From contig NZ_JAJQTQ010000002.1 of NCBI RefSeq assembly GCF_029081005.1, forward strand, positions 1-64,000: 64,000 bases of DNA. Direction: 5' to 3'. Below, piece after piece: positions 1 through 11,231 of the stretch (within the stretch, counting starts at the first letter, position 1; every line of letters starts with the position of its first letter). This DNA comes from Halomonas elongata. GTDB taxonomy: Bacteria > Pseudomonadota > Gammaproteobacteria > Pseudomonadales > Halomonadaceae. A model generated the notes under the pieces. The model was not told the DNA's origin. It searched no databases and saw only the letters and a program-made list of their open reading frames with translations. The position numbers were made by a program, and so were the translations under genes.

Positions 1-192
1 ATCGCGGGGATAGAGCACTGCCTGGGGCAGGCGCTGATAGATCGAGTTGTCGGTGGCCAGTACCGTGCGGTTGGCGTAGTCCGGGGCGATCTCGCCGGCG
101 AAGCCGGTCTCGCGCAAAGCCTCGAGAAAGGCCCGGTAGTGGTCGGCCTGCTGACCGAGAGAGGCATCACTGGTGTCCAGTCGTGCGATCAT
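1..192 (-). CDS. ydiJ: FAD-linked oxidoreductase of the YdiJ / D-2-hydroxyglutarate dehydrogenase type, N-terminal fragment
   Basis: Only the first 64 codons lie in the window; the gene runs off the left edge. Read on the minus strand from the ATG at 192, the product contains ATDNSIYQRLP followed by AVLYPR. From memory of the family this matches the start of the FAD-binding (FAD_binding_4) domain of E. coli YdiJ, a roughly 1000-residue fusion of a flavin dehydrogenase with a C-terminal iron-sulfur region that oxidises D-2-hydroxy acids. The domain features that would settle the substrate are outside the window. It is divergent from serS across about 190 bp. Confidence is good for the family and lower for the exact substrate. 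Confidence 0.72.
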   Translation of the reverse strand, partial: MIARLDTSDASLGQQADHYRAFLEALRETGFAGEIAPDYANRTVLATDNSIYQRLPQAVLYPRD

Positions 193-262
193 GATGTGGG
201 TATCGATATTGGCGCCACCCTGTCGTGTCGTTTCACGTATCGGCAGGGCCGGCGGGAGATAA

Positions 263-1666
<1,404 letters not shown>

Positions 1667-1670
1667 GGCG

Positions 1671-2780
1671 TCAGGCCTCCACGGCAATCATGCTGGCGCG
1701 CCGCTGTCGTTGTTGCGCCAGCGCCCAGCGGACATGCTCGCGAACCAGGTCGGAAGGATAGGGCAGGCGCGCCCGCAAGGCGGATTCGACGCTCTCGCTC
1801 CAGGGCGCGTTGCCCAGCCCCACGGCCAGGTTGCGTAGCCAGCGTTCGTAGCCGATGCGCCGGATAGGGCTGCCGGCGGTCTTGTCGAGAAACTCCTCCT
1901 CGCTCCAGGCGAAAAGGGTGACCAGGTCGACCCGATCGAGATCGTGTCGGGGGGCGAAGTCCCGCTCGCGACTGGCCCGGGTAAAGCGAGTGAAGGGGCA
2001 TACCAGCTGACAGTCGTCGCAGCCGAAGACGCGATTGCCCATGGCGACGCGGAACTCCTCGGGAATTGCCCCATGCAGCTCGATGGTGAGATAGGAGATG
2101 CAGCGGCGCGAGTCGACGACGCGGTCCTCGACGATGGCATCGGTGGGGCAGCCCGTCCGGCAGGCGCTGCAGCTGCCGCAATGGGCGCCTTCGTAAGGGG
2201 GATCCACCGGCAGGGGCAGGTCGGTGTAGAGTTCGCCGAGAAAGAACAGTGATCCCGCCCTGGGATTGAGAATCATGGCATTCTTGCCGACCCAGCCGAG
2301 GCCCGCCTTGCGGGCCAGGGCGCGTTCCATTACCGGGGCCGAGTCGACGAAGGCGCGGTAGCCGAAGGGGCCGATCTCGTCCTGGATCTGCTTGGCCAGC
2401 GTGGCCAGGCGCTTGCGCATCAGCTTGTGATAGTCGCGTCCCACGGCGTAGCGCGAGATATAGGCCTTCTCCGGTCGGGCCAGCATCCGGGTGGTCTCGA
2501 CCTCGGGGGGAAGATAGTCGAGGCGCACGCTGATCACCCGCACCGTGCCGGGCACCAGCTCTTCCGGGCGGGTGCGCTTGGTGCCGTGCTTGGCCATGAA
2601 GTGCATATCGCCGTGGTGTCCCTTGTCCAGCCAGCGCTGCAGTCGGGCCTCGTCCTCGGCCAGGTCGACATCGGTGATCCCGACTTGCTGGAAGCCGAGT
2701 TCACGGCCCCAGGTCTTGATCGAGTCGGCCAGGGCCTCGAGGTCGGGGGATGCGTCGCCTTGAGCAGACGGCTGGGTCAT
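1671..2780 (-). CDS. queG: Epoxyqueuosine reductase QueG
   Basis: Catalyses the last step of queuosine synthesis, reducing epoxyqueuosine to queuosine at the wobble position of GUN-anticodon tRNAs. The family uses cobalamin and two [4Fe-4S] clusters. The 369-residue product carries the two ferredoxin-like cysteine motifs, CGSCSACRTGCPTDAI and, further on, CDDCQLVCPF, after the N-terminal cobalamin-binding region. A HEAT-like tail rich in Arg and Trp ends the protein. I chose the ATG at 2780 (MTQPSAQ) because the upstream 24 residues to 2852 are not family-like. It diverges from nnr across about 100 bp, an arrangement common in gammaproteobacteria where this gene sits beside yjeF/tsaE. Confidence 0.93.
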   Translation of the reverse strand: MTQPSAQGDASPDLEALADSIKTWGRELGFQQVGITDVDLAEDEARLQRWLDKGHHGDMHFMAKHGTKRTRPEELVPGTVRVISVRLDYLPPEVETTRMLARPEKAYISRYAVGRDYHKLMRKRLATLAKQIQDEIGPFGYRAFVDSAPVMERALARKAGLGWVGKNAMILNPRAGSLFFLGELYTDLPLPVDPPYEGAHCGSCSACRTGCPTDAIVEDRVVDSRRCISYLTIELHGAIPEEFRVAMGNRVFGCDDCQLVCPFTRFTRASRERDFAPRHDLDRVDLVTLFAWSEEEFLDKTAGSPIRRIGYERWLRNLAVGLGNAPWSESVESALRARLPYPSDLVREHVRWALAQQRQRRASMIAVEA

Positions 2781-2883
2781 GATCGAGCAAACACCACGCA
2801 GAATGGCGCCGCGACGCTTGGCGTCGGGCGGGGGACAAGACACACTCCACATGGTAAAGCATCGTGTGCTGGGGGAATAGCGA

Positions 2884-4395
2884 ATGACACAAGCGCCACC
2901 GCTGAATCACAAGGGCCATGCACTGTATCGCGCCGACCAGGTGCGCGAGCTCGACCGGCGCGTCATCGCTTCCGGCGTGGCAGGATTCGCCTTGATGCAG
3001 CGCGCCGCGGCGTCGGCCTGGCGATACCTGCGAGCCACCTGGCCGGAGGTGCGTCACCTGAGCGTGCTGTGCGGCGGCGGGAACAACGGTGGCGATGGCC
3101 ATGTACTGGCTGCCCTGGCAGCCGCCGAGGGGCTGTCGGTGCAGCGACTTCTCGTCAAGCCCGTGGAGGCGCTCGAGGGTGATGCGCGCCGGGCCGCCGA
3201 GATGGCCGATGCTGCCGGCGTCGGGCGCGAAGCCTGGCACGACGGCATGAGGCTGACCGGCGAGCTGGTGGTTGATGCCCTGCTCGGTACCGGACTTTCC
3301 GGCGAGGTACGCGGGGCATCCCGGTCGGCCATCGCGGCTATCAATGCCAGTGGCCGGCCGGTGCTGGCCATCGACATCCCCTCCGGCCTGCATGCCGATA
3401 CCGGGACCGAACTGGGCGAGGCGGTGCGCGCCACCCGTACCGTCACCTTCATCGGCGACAAGCTGGGCTTGCACACCGGGCGCGGGCCGGCCCGGGTCGG
3501 CACCCTTGCCGTGGAGGAACTGTCGGCGCCCCGGGAGGTCTTCGACGACATGGTGCCGGCGGCGTGGCGGCTTGACCGGTCGCTGATCGCGATGCTGTTG
3601 CCGCCCCGCGAGCGCGATGCCCACAAGGGAGCGGCGGGGCATGCGCTGATACTGGGGGGCGCTCCGGGCATGGGCGGCGCCGGCCTGCTGGCCGCCGAGG
3701 CCTGCGCTCGGCTCGGCGCCGGCAAGGTGAGCCTGGCTACCGATCCCGCTCACGTCGCCGCCAGTCTGATACGTCGGCCCGAGGTGATGGCTCATGGCGT
3801 GCGAGGCCTCGCCGATCTCGGCGATCTGCTGGAAGCGGCGGAGGTTCTGGTCGTCGGCCCGGGGCTCGGGCGAGGCAGCTGGGGGCAGGCCATGTTGCAG
3901 GGTGCCCTGGCCGCCGAAAAGCCCCTGGTCGTGGACGCCGACGGCCTCAACCTGCTTGCCGGTCGCTTCGTCGGACATCGGCGTGATGACTGGATTCTCA
4001 CGCCGCATCCCGGCGAGGCGGCGCGCCTGCTGGGTATCACGGCCGCCGAGGTGGAGGCGGATCGACCGGCGGCGGCACTGGCACTGCAACAGCGCTTCGG
4101 TGGCGTGGTGGTGTTCAAGGGAGCCGGCAGCCTGGTGGCCGGCCCGGATGGACTGGCGGTGTGCCCCTACGGAAATCCGGGCATGGCCAGTGGCGGCATG
4201 GGCGATGCGCTCTCCGGGATGCTCGGGGCGTTGGTGGCCCAGGGGTTGTCGCTGGAGATCGCCGCTCGCCTCGGCGTTATGGTGCATGCCCTGGCCGCCG
4301 ACATGGCGGCCGGGCAGGGCGGTGAGCGTGGCTTGCTGGCCAGCGATCTGGCATCCTGTGCGCGAATTTTGGTCAATCCGACGATGGACGAATGA
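2884..4395 (+). CDS. nnr: Bifunctional NAD(P)H-hydrate epimerase / ADP-dependent NAD(P)H-hydrate dehydratase
   Basis: Repairs damaged, hydrated NADH and NADPH. The N-terminal YjeF_N half (about residues 15-220) epimerises the R and S hydrates and contains the glycine-rich CGGGNNGGDG loop. The C-terminal carbohydrate-kinase-like half (about 230-495) is the dehydratase, with HKGAAGHALILGG near its start, LTPHPGEAARLLG, and the catalytic region NPGMASGGMGDALSG. The length of 503 residues is normal for the fused form. It starts the + strand operon and overlaps tsaE by 4 bp (ATGA), which implies translational coupling. Confidence 0.96.
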   Translation: MTQAPPLNHKGHALYRADQVRELDRRVIASGVAGFALMQRAAASAWRYLRATWPEVRHLSVLCGGGNNGGDGHVLAALAAAEGLSVQRLLVKPVEALEGDARRAAEMADAAGVGREAWHDGMRLTGELVVDALLGTGLSGEVRGASRSAIAAINASGRPVLAIDIPSGLHADTGTELGEAVRATRTVTFIGDKLGLHTGRGPARVGTLAVEELSAPREVFDDMVPAAWRLDRSLIAMLLPPRERDAHKGAAGHALILGGAPGMGGAGLLAAEACARLGAGKVSLATDPAHVAASLIRRPEVMAHGVRGLADLGDLLEAAEVLVVGPGLGRGSWGQAMLQGALAAEKPLVVDADGLNLLAGRFVGHRRDDWILTPHPGEAARLLGITAAEVEADRPAAALALQQRFGGVVVFKGAGSLVAGPDGLAVCPYGNPGMASGGMGDALSGMLGALVAQGLSLEIAARLGVMVHALAADMAAGQGGERGLLASDLASCARILVNPTMDE

Positions 4396-4901
4396 CGATG
4401 CGGTTGCGACTCGCTGATGAAGACCGACAGGTCGCGCTGGGGGAATGCCTCGGTCGGGCACTGGCCGGCCGGGGGCGGGTCTACCTGGAAGGCGAACTCG
4501 GTGCCGGCAAGACGACACTGACCCGGGGGATCCTGCGTGCCTACGGTCACCAGGGAGCGGTGAAGAGTCCTACCTACACGCTGGTGGAGCCCTATGAACT
4601 GGCGCAGGCGCGAGTGCATCACTTCGATCTCTATCGTCTCGGTGACCCCGAGGAGCTGGAATTCATCGGTGGGCGCGATCTGCTCGGCGAAGACGCGCTT
4701 TGCGTGATCGAGTGGCCCGGCAGGGGAGAGGGCTGGCTACCCGCGCCCGACCTGTGGGTGCGCCTGACGCTGGAGGGGGATGGACGCCTGGTCACCCTGT
4801 CGGCCGAGACCGAGCGGGGCCGCGGTGTTCTTGAGCGACTGGCCGCGGATGTGGCCCGGATGGATGGTTATCTCGCCAGCACGGACGAAGACGTTTCATG
4901 A
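4392..4901 (+). CDS. tsaE: tRNA N6-threonylcarbamoyladenosine biosynthesis ATPase TsaE
   Basis: Small P-loop ATPase required with TsaB, TsaC and TsaD to place the t6A modification at position 37 of ANN-decoding tRNAs. The 169-residue product has the Walker A loop GELGAGKTT at about residues 34-42, the conserved SPTYTLVEPY segment, HFDLYRL, and a Walker-B-like VIEWP segment. It overlaps nnr upstream by 4 bp and the amidase gene downstream by 4 bp, so the three are almost certainly one transcript. The order nnr-tsaE-amiB-mutL is conserved in many gammaproteobacteria. Confidence 0.95.
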   Translation: MTMRLRLADEDRQVALGECLGRALAGRGRVYLEGELGAGKTTLTRGILRAYGHQGAVKSPTYTLVEPYELAQARVHHFDLYRLGDPEELEFIGGRDLLGEDALCVIEWPGRGEGWLPAPDLWVRLTLEGDGRLVTLSAETERGRGVLERLAADVARMDGYLASTDEDVS

Positions 4902-6349
4902 GGAAAAGGATATTGCGCCGTAACATGGCTCGCTGGTTGTTGCCGTTGGCGCTGTTGGTGCCATTCTGTGCCGAGGCCGCCAGCGTCGACAACCTGCGTC
5001 TATGGGCGGCGCCCGACCACTCGCGACTGGTCTTCGATCTGTCGTCGCCGGCTTCGGCGGAGGTGTTCACACTGGAGGACCCCCGCCGGCTGGTCATCGA
5101 TCTCCAGGACAGTCGCTTCAACGCCGATGTCGATCGCCTGGACTTGTCCGGCAGTGCCATCAGCGAAGTGCGTACCGGGGTGCGTAATGGCGATGACCTG
5201 AGGGTGGTGCTGGAGTTGTCACGGGCGATCGAGCCGCGCCATTTCACCCTGCAGCCCAACGAGCAGTATGGCCATCGCCTGGTGGTGGATCTGGAGTACC
5301 CCGGCGAGAGCGCCGTGGAGGATCCCATCGATCCCATCGAGGCCAAGATCCGTGAACAGGAAATCGCTGTCGAACGCGCCCAGACCGAAGCGGTGGCCGA
5401 GGGGCGCGACCCGGACACCGTGACGCCGGCGGTCAAGCAGGCACAGCCGCACCCCAGGCGCGATATCATCGTCGCCGTGGATGCCGGCCATGGTGGCGAG
5501 GATCCAGGTGCCACCGGGCCGAGTGGTACCCGTGAGAAGGATGTGGTGCTGGAAATGGCCAAGCGCCTGTCGAGGTTGATCAATGCCACCGAAGGCTTCA
5601 AGGCAGTGATGATCCGTGATGGCGACTATTATGTCGGGTTGCGTCAGCGCACACGCATCGCCAGGGAGCAGAAAGCCGACTTCTTCGTCTCGATCCACGC
5701 CGACGCCTTCAACAGCCCTCGACCGCATGGCAGTTCGGTGTTCGCCCTGTCCCAGAGTGGCGCGACCTCGGAGACCGCCAAGTGGCTTGCCGCCTCGGAG
5801 AACCGTTCGGACCTGGTCGGCGGCGTGGACGGCAACCTGTCGCTGGATGACAAGGACGAGGTACTGCGCGGTGTGTTGCTCGACCTGACCATGACCGCGA
5901 CGCTCAACGATTCCCTGACCATCGGGGGCCGGGTGCTGGATCGCATGGGACGCGTCAATGACCTGCACAAGTCCCGGGTCGAGCAGGCCGGCTTCGTGGT
6001 GCTCAAGTCGCCGGATATTCCCTCGCTGCTGGTGGAAACCGGGTTCATCTCCAACCCGCAGGAGGAGCGGCGACTGCGCGACGGCAGTTATCAGCAGCGC
6101 ATGGTACAGGCGATCTTCGGTGGCATCCGCTCGCATTTCGAACGCAATCCGCCGCCGGCCAGCCTGCTGGCCTGGCAGCGAGATCAAGGCCGGGGTGGTA
6201 GCGGCGACGAGTACCGGATTCAGCCCGGTGATACCCTGTCCGAGATCGCCGCCCGCCATGATGTGCCGGTCGGCCAGCTCCGACAGGCCAATGAGCTCAA
6301 CGGCGACATCATCCGGGTCGGGCAGGTGCTGAGGATACCGAGTTCTTAA
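4898..6349 (+). CDS. amiB: N-acetylmuramoyl-L-alanine amidase with AMIN and LysM domains
   Basis: Periplasmic zinc amidase that cuts the stem peptide from MurNAc to separate daughter cells. The 483-residue protein has a signal peptide (about 1-28, ending AEAAS), an AMIN septal-targeting domain (about 30-135), a linker rich in Glu and Pro, the Amidase_3 catalytic domain (about 188-412) and a C-terminal LysM peptidoglycan-binding domain (about 438-481, RIQPGDTLSEIA). Zinc and catalytic residues are visible as H198 in VDAGHGGEDPG, H267 in SIHADAF and E380 in VETGFISN. The product lies upstream of mutL as amiB does in E. coli and Pseudomonas, although many relatives lack the LysM tail. Confidence 0.94.
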   Translation: MRKRILRRNMARWLLPLALLVPFCAEAASVDNLRLWAAPDHSRLVFDLSSPASAEVFTLEDPRRLVIDLQDSRFNADVDRLDLSGSAISEVRTGVRNGDDLRVVLELSRAIEPRHFTLQPNEQYGHRLVVDLEYPGESAVEDPIDPIEAKIREQEIAVERAQTEAVAEGRDPDTVTPAVKQAQPHPRRDIIVAVDAGHGGEDPGATGPSGTREKDVVLEMAKRLSRLINATEGFKAVMIRDGDYYVGLRQRTRIAREQKADFFVSIHADAFNSPRPHGSSVFALSQSGATSETAKWLAASENRSDLVGGVDGNLSLDDKDEVLRGVLLDLTMTATLNDSLTIGGRVLDRMGRVNDLHKSRVEQAGFVVLKSPDIPSLLVETGFISNPQEERRLRDGSYQQRMVQAIFGGIRSHFERNPPPASLLAWQRDQGRGGSGDEYRIQPGDTLSEIAARHDVPVGQLRQANELNGDIIRVGQVLRIPSS

Positions 6350-6373
6350 GCCGGAAGCTTGAAGAGCGGCGCT

Positions 6374-6464
6374 TGGCGCCTGGCGCCTGGCGCCTGGAAG
6401 CTGGAAGTTTCCCTTTGCGATTTATGGGGCTTCCAGCTTCAGGCTTCCGACTTCCAGCTTCAGG
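6374..6464 (+). repeat. Inverted pair of heptamer arrays between amiB and mutL
   Basis: Five consecutive 7-base units run from 6374 to 6408 (TGGCGCC three times, then TGGAAGC and TGGAAGT). Five units in the opposite orientation run from 6430 to 6464 (GCTTCCA, GCTTCAG, GCTTCCG, ACTTCCA, GCTTCAG). The two arms can fold on each other imperfectly. The same TGGAAGC heptamer forms a pure tandem array at 56594-56635. The array lies in the mutL leader and is open in the mutL frame, but it is not family-like protein sequence. Confidence 0.8.
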
Positions 6465-6471
6465 GGGGGGG
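6463..6471 (+). promoter_or_regulatory. Nine-G homopolymer acting as or overlapping the mutL ribosome binding site
   Basis: A run of nine G residues ends two bases before the mutL ATG, and no other Shine-Dalgarno-like sequence is visible. The run can pair partly with the CCUCC of 16S rRNA, so it probably sets mutL initiation. Its length may vary by slippage. Confidence 0.5.
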
Positions 6472-6472
6472 C

Positions 6473-8458
<1,986 letters not shown>

Positions 8459-8473
8459 CCCTACGGAGTTTTC

Positions 8474-9412
8474 ATGAGCGACACGCGCCCGCCGGCCATC
8501 TTCCTGATGGGGCCGACTGCCGTGGGCAAGACCGACATGGCCATCGCTCTGCATGAGCGACTGGGGTGCGAGTTGATCAGCGTCGATTCGGCGATGGTCT
8601 ACCGTGGCATGGACATCGGCAGTGCCAAGCCGACCTCGACGGAGCTGGCCAGGGCGCCGCATCGCCTGATCGATATCCGTGATCCGGCCGATCCCTATTC
8701 GGCGGCGGCGTTTCGCGAGGATGCGCGCCGCGAGATGCGCCGCATCACCGACGCCGGTCGCGTTCCCCTGCTGGTCGGCGGGACCATGATGTACTACCAG
8801 CGGCTCTGGGTGGGCGAGCCCAACCTGCCATCGGGAGATCCGGCGATCCGGGCCGAACTGGATCGGGAAGTCGACCAACGTGGGCTGACCGAGCTGCATG
8901 AGGAACTGGCGCGGATCGATCCGCGTGCGGCCCGACGCATTCATCCCAATGATCCCCAGCGCCTGACACGGGCGCTGGAGGTCTATCGGATCAGTGGGCG
9001 CTCGCTCACCGAGCACTGGGATGAGCAGCGACCAGAAACCTTCCCCTGGCGTACGTTGTCGATAGGGCTCGCTCCGGCCGATCGAAGTGTGCTGCACTCA
9101 CGGATAGCGGCGCGATTCGATGCCATGCTCGAGGCAGGGTTTCTCGATGAGGTGGCCGGCCTGAAGGCGCGGGACGACCTGCATGCGAGACTACCGGCGA
9201 TGAAGAGCGTGGGCTATCGTCAGGCTTGGGAGTACCTGGAAGGGCAGGGCGACCGAGAGACGCTACGGCGCAGGGGGATCGTCGCCACGCGGCAGCTGGC
9301 CAAGCGTCAACTGACCTGGATGCGTGGTTGGCCCGAACTGCATTGGGTCGACATTCTGGCCGGTGAACCACTCGATCGTGTCTTGAAATTGGTGCGCGAA
9401 TTCAGCAGTTAG
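8474..9412 (+). CDS. miaA: tRNA dimethylallyltransferase MiaA
   Basis: Transfers a dimethylallyl group to N6 of A37 in tRNAs reading UNN codons, the first step to ms2i6A. The 312-residue product has the P-loop GPTAVGKT at about residues 13-20, the DSAMVYRGMDIGSAKP substrate region, HRLIDIRDP, GGTMMYY and the C-terminal SVGYRQAWEYLEG and RQLAKRQLTW segments. It sits 15 bp after mutL and upstream of hfq, the standard mutL-miaA-hfq-hflX order. Confidence 0.97.
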   Translation: MSDTRPPAIFLMGPTAVGKTDMAIALHERLGCELISVDSAMVYRGMDIGSAKPTSTELARAPHRLIDIRDPADPYSAAAFREDARREMRRITDAGRVPLLVGGTMMYYQRLWVGEPNLPSGDPAIRAELDREVDQRGLTELHEELARIDPRAARRIHPNDPQRLTRALEVYRISGRSLTEHWDEQRPETFPWRTLSIGLAPADRSVLHSRIAARFDAMLEAGFLDEVAGLKARDDLHARLPAMKSVGYRQAWEYLEGQGDRETLRRRGIVATRQLAKRQLTWMRGWPELHWVDILAGEPLDRVLKLVREFSS

Positions 9413-9463
9413 CGTAAGATGAGCGTTCCATGAGACCGGCTGATCGGGCTTAACCGGGCAAGA

Positions 9464-9491
9464 GTGCCACCTCGGGAAATGAGGTGGGCAC
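9464..9491 (+). promoter_or_regulatory. Hairpin in the miaA-hfq spacer
   Basis: GTGCCACCTC and GAGGTGGGCAC form a stem of about 10 bp with one bulged base around a 7-base loop. There is no T-run after it, so it is not a typical terminator. It may be an mRNA structure in the hfq leader. Confidence 0.45.
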
Positions 9492-9537
9492 CCAATAACA
9501 CTATCAACCCCATAAGAGATAATTTAGGGAGAGCAAC

Positions 9538-9789
9538 ATGTCCAAAGGACAGTCCCTTCAAGATCCATACCTGAACGTACTGCGCAAGGAGCGCATTCCG
9601 GTGTCGATCTTCCTGGTCAACGGCATCAAGCTGCAGGGCCAGATCGAGTCCTTCGACCAATTTGTCATTCTGCTGCGCAATACGGTCAGCCAGATGGTCT
9701 ACAAGCATGCCATCTCCACGGTGGTGCCGTCGCGCAATGTGCGTCTGCCGGCAGCCGATGTGCCCGCGCAGCCGGACAGCGACGCGTGA
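9538..9789 (+). CDS. hfq: RNA chaperone Hfq
   Basis: Hexameric Sm-like RNA-binding protein that pairs small RNAs with mRNAs. The 83-residue product has the Sm1 motif region ([20 protein letters not shown]), the second Sm motif ([14 protein letters not shown]) with the KH residues of the proximal RNA-binding face, and a short C-terminal tail ending QPDSDA. The upstream spacing includes a GGGAGAG Shine-Dalgarno. Its tail is short like that of Pseudomonas and unlike the long E. coli tail. Confidence 0.98.
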   Translation: MSKGQSLQDPYLNVLRKERIPVSIFLVNGIKLQGQIESFDQFVILLRNTVSQMVYKHAISTVVPSRNVRLPAADVPAQPDSDA

Positions 9790-9797
9790 GGTATTGA

Positions 9798-11114
9798 TTG
9801 TTTTTTGAACGTCCCGACGCCGGTGAGACGGCGGTACTCGTCCATGTGGACTTCCAGGACGAAAGAGAGCGTGAGGACTCCGGGGAGTTTCTCGAGCTCG
9901 TACGCTCGGCCGGCGCGGAGCCGGCCACGCTGCTGACCGGCAGTCGAGGCCGGCCCGACCCGCGTTTCTTCATCGGAGCGGGCAAGGTCGAGGAAGTCCG
10001 CGAAGCCCTGGCGGTCCACAAGGCCGAGCTGGTGATCTTCAACCATGCCCTCAGTCCCTCCCAGGAACGCAATGTCGAGCAATCGCTCAAGTGCCGCGTG
10101 CTGGATCGCACCGGGCTGATTCTCGACATCTTCGCGCAGCGGGCGCGGACTCATGAGGGCAAGCTGCAGGTGGAACTGGCACAGCTGGAGTACATGTCGA
10201 CTCGGCTGGTGCGTGGCTGGACCCACCTGGAACGGCAGAAGGGCGGCATCGGCCTGCGGGGGCCGGGGGAAACCCAGCTGGAGACCGACCGCCGCTTGCT
10301 GCGCGGCCGTATCAAGGCTATTCACAAGCGCCTGGACAAGGTGCGCAGCCAGCGCGGCCAGAATCGCCGTGCCCGCTCGCGTGCCGAGATCCCCAGTGTG
10401 TCGCTGGTCGGCTATACCAATGCCGGCAAGTCGACGTTGTTCAACGCACTGACCGAGTCGAGGGTCTATGCGGCGGACCAGCTGTTCGCTACCCTCGACC
10501 CCACCTTGAGGCGTCTCGAGGTCGAAGACGTGGGACCGGTCGTGCTGGCCGATACCGTGGGATTCATACGGCATCTGCCTCACAAGCTGGTGGAAGCTTT
10601 CCAGGCGACGCTCCAGGAAGCCGCCGAGGCGAGCCTGCTGGTTCATGTGATCGATGCCGCGGATCCGGACCGCGACCTCAATGTGAGCCAGGTGGACGAG
10701 GTGCTGGACGAGATCGGTGCGCTGGACGTGCCGACGCTCAAGGTGATGAACAAGGTCGACCTGTTCGACAGCGCGCCGCGCATCGAACGCAACGCCGAAG
10801 GGCGGCCCGAGTCGGTGTGGTTGTCGGCCAAGGATGGACGAGGGCTGGCGCTGTTCGAACAGGCGCTGTCGGAATGCCTGGCCGACGATATCATCGACTT
10901 CGATATCACCCTGGCACCTGCTCAGGGCAAGCTGCGAGCGGGCCTGCACGACCTGGGAGCGGTACGTGAAGAGCGCTTCGATGAGCAGGGGCGCACCTTG
11001 CTCGAGGTGCGGCTGCCGCGACGTGACTTCCTGCAATTGATGGCGCGTCTGGGCGAGAGCGCTAACGATTACCTGCCGGAGGAATTGCAGGAGGGTCCCG
11101 TTTGGGAGCAGTGA
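9798..11114 (+). CDS. hflX: Ribosome-associated GTPase HflX
   Basis: GTPase that binds the 50S subunit and splits stalled ribosomes after stress. The 438-residue product has the N-terminal HflX domain (RGRPDPRFFIGAGKVEE, FNHALSPSQERN), the glycine-rich GIGLRGPGETQLE linker and the G domain with G1 GYTNAGKSTL near residue 205, G3 DTVGFIRHLP, and G4 NKVD. The start is TTG at 9798, giving MFFERPDAGE, the same kind of start as in Pseudomonas relatives, with no ATG nearby. It begins 8 bp after hfq. Confidence 0.96.
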   Translation: MFFERPDAGETAVLVHVDFQDEREREDSGEFLELVRSAGAEPATLLTGSRGRPDPRFFIGAGKVEEVREALAVHKAELVIFNHALSPSQERNVEQSLKCRVLDRTGLILDIFAQRARTHEGKLQVELAQLEYMSTRLVRGWTHLERQKGGIGLRGPGETQLETDRRLLRGRIKAIHKRLDKVRSQRGQNRRARSRAEIPSVSLVGYTNAGKSTLFNALTESRVYAADQLFATLDPTLRRLEVEDVGPVVLADTVGFIRHLPHKLVEAFQATLQEAAEASLLVHVIDAADPDRDLNVSQVDEVLDEIGALDVPTLKVMNKVDLFDSAPRIERNAEGRPESVWLSAKDGRGLALFEQALSECLADDIIDFDITLAPAQGKLRAGLHDLGAVREERFDEQGRTLLEVRLPRRDFLQLMARLGESANDYLPEELQEGPVWEQ

Positions 11115-11231
11115 GTCGCCTTCGGGCGTCGATCGGTATCGCCAATGCCGGTCGACGCCACAAGGATCGCAACGATGCCCGTCGCGACACTCCGGTGCGC
11201 GGCGGTACGCAACGCATAGTGGAGACGACGT

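Noticed and set aside
2701..4518. 605-codon antisense frame over nnr
   Set aside because: It spans the divergent queG/nnr spacer and nnr with no family resemblance; a shadow frame.
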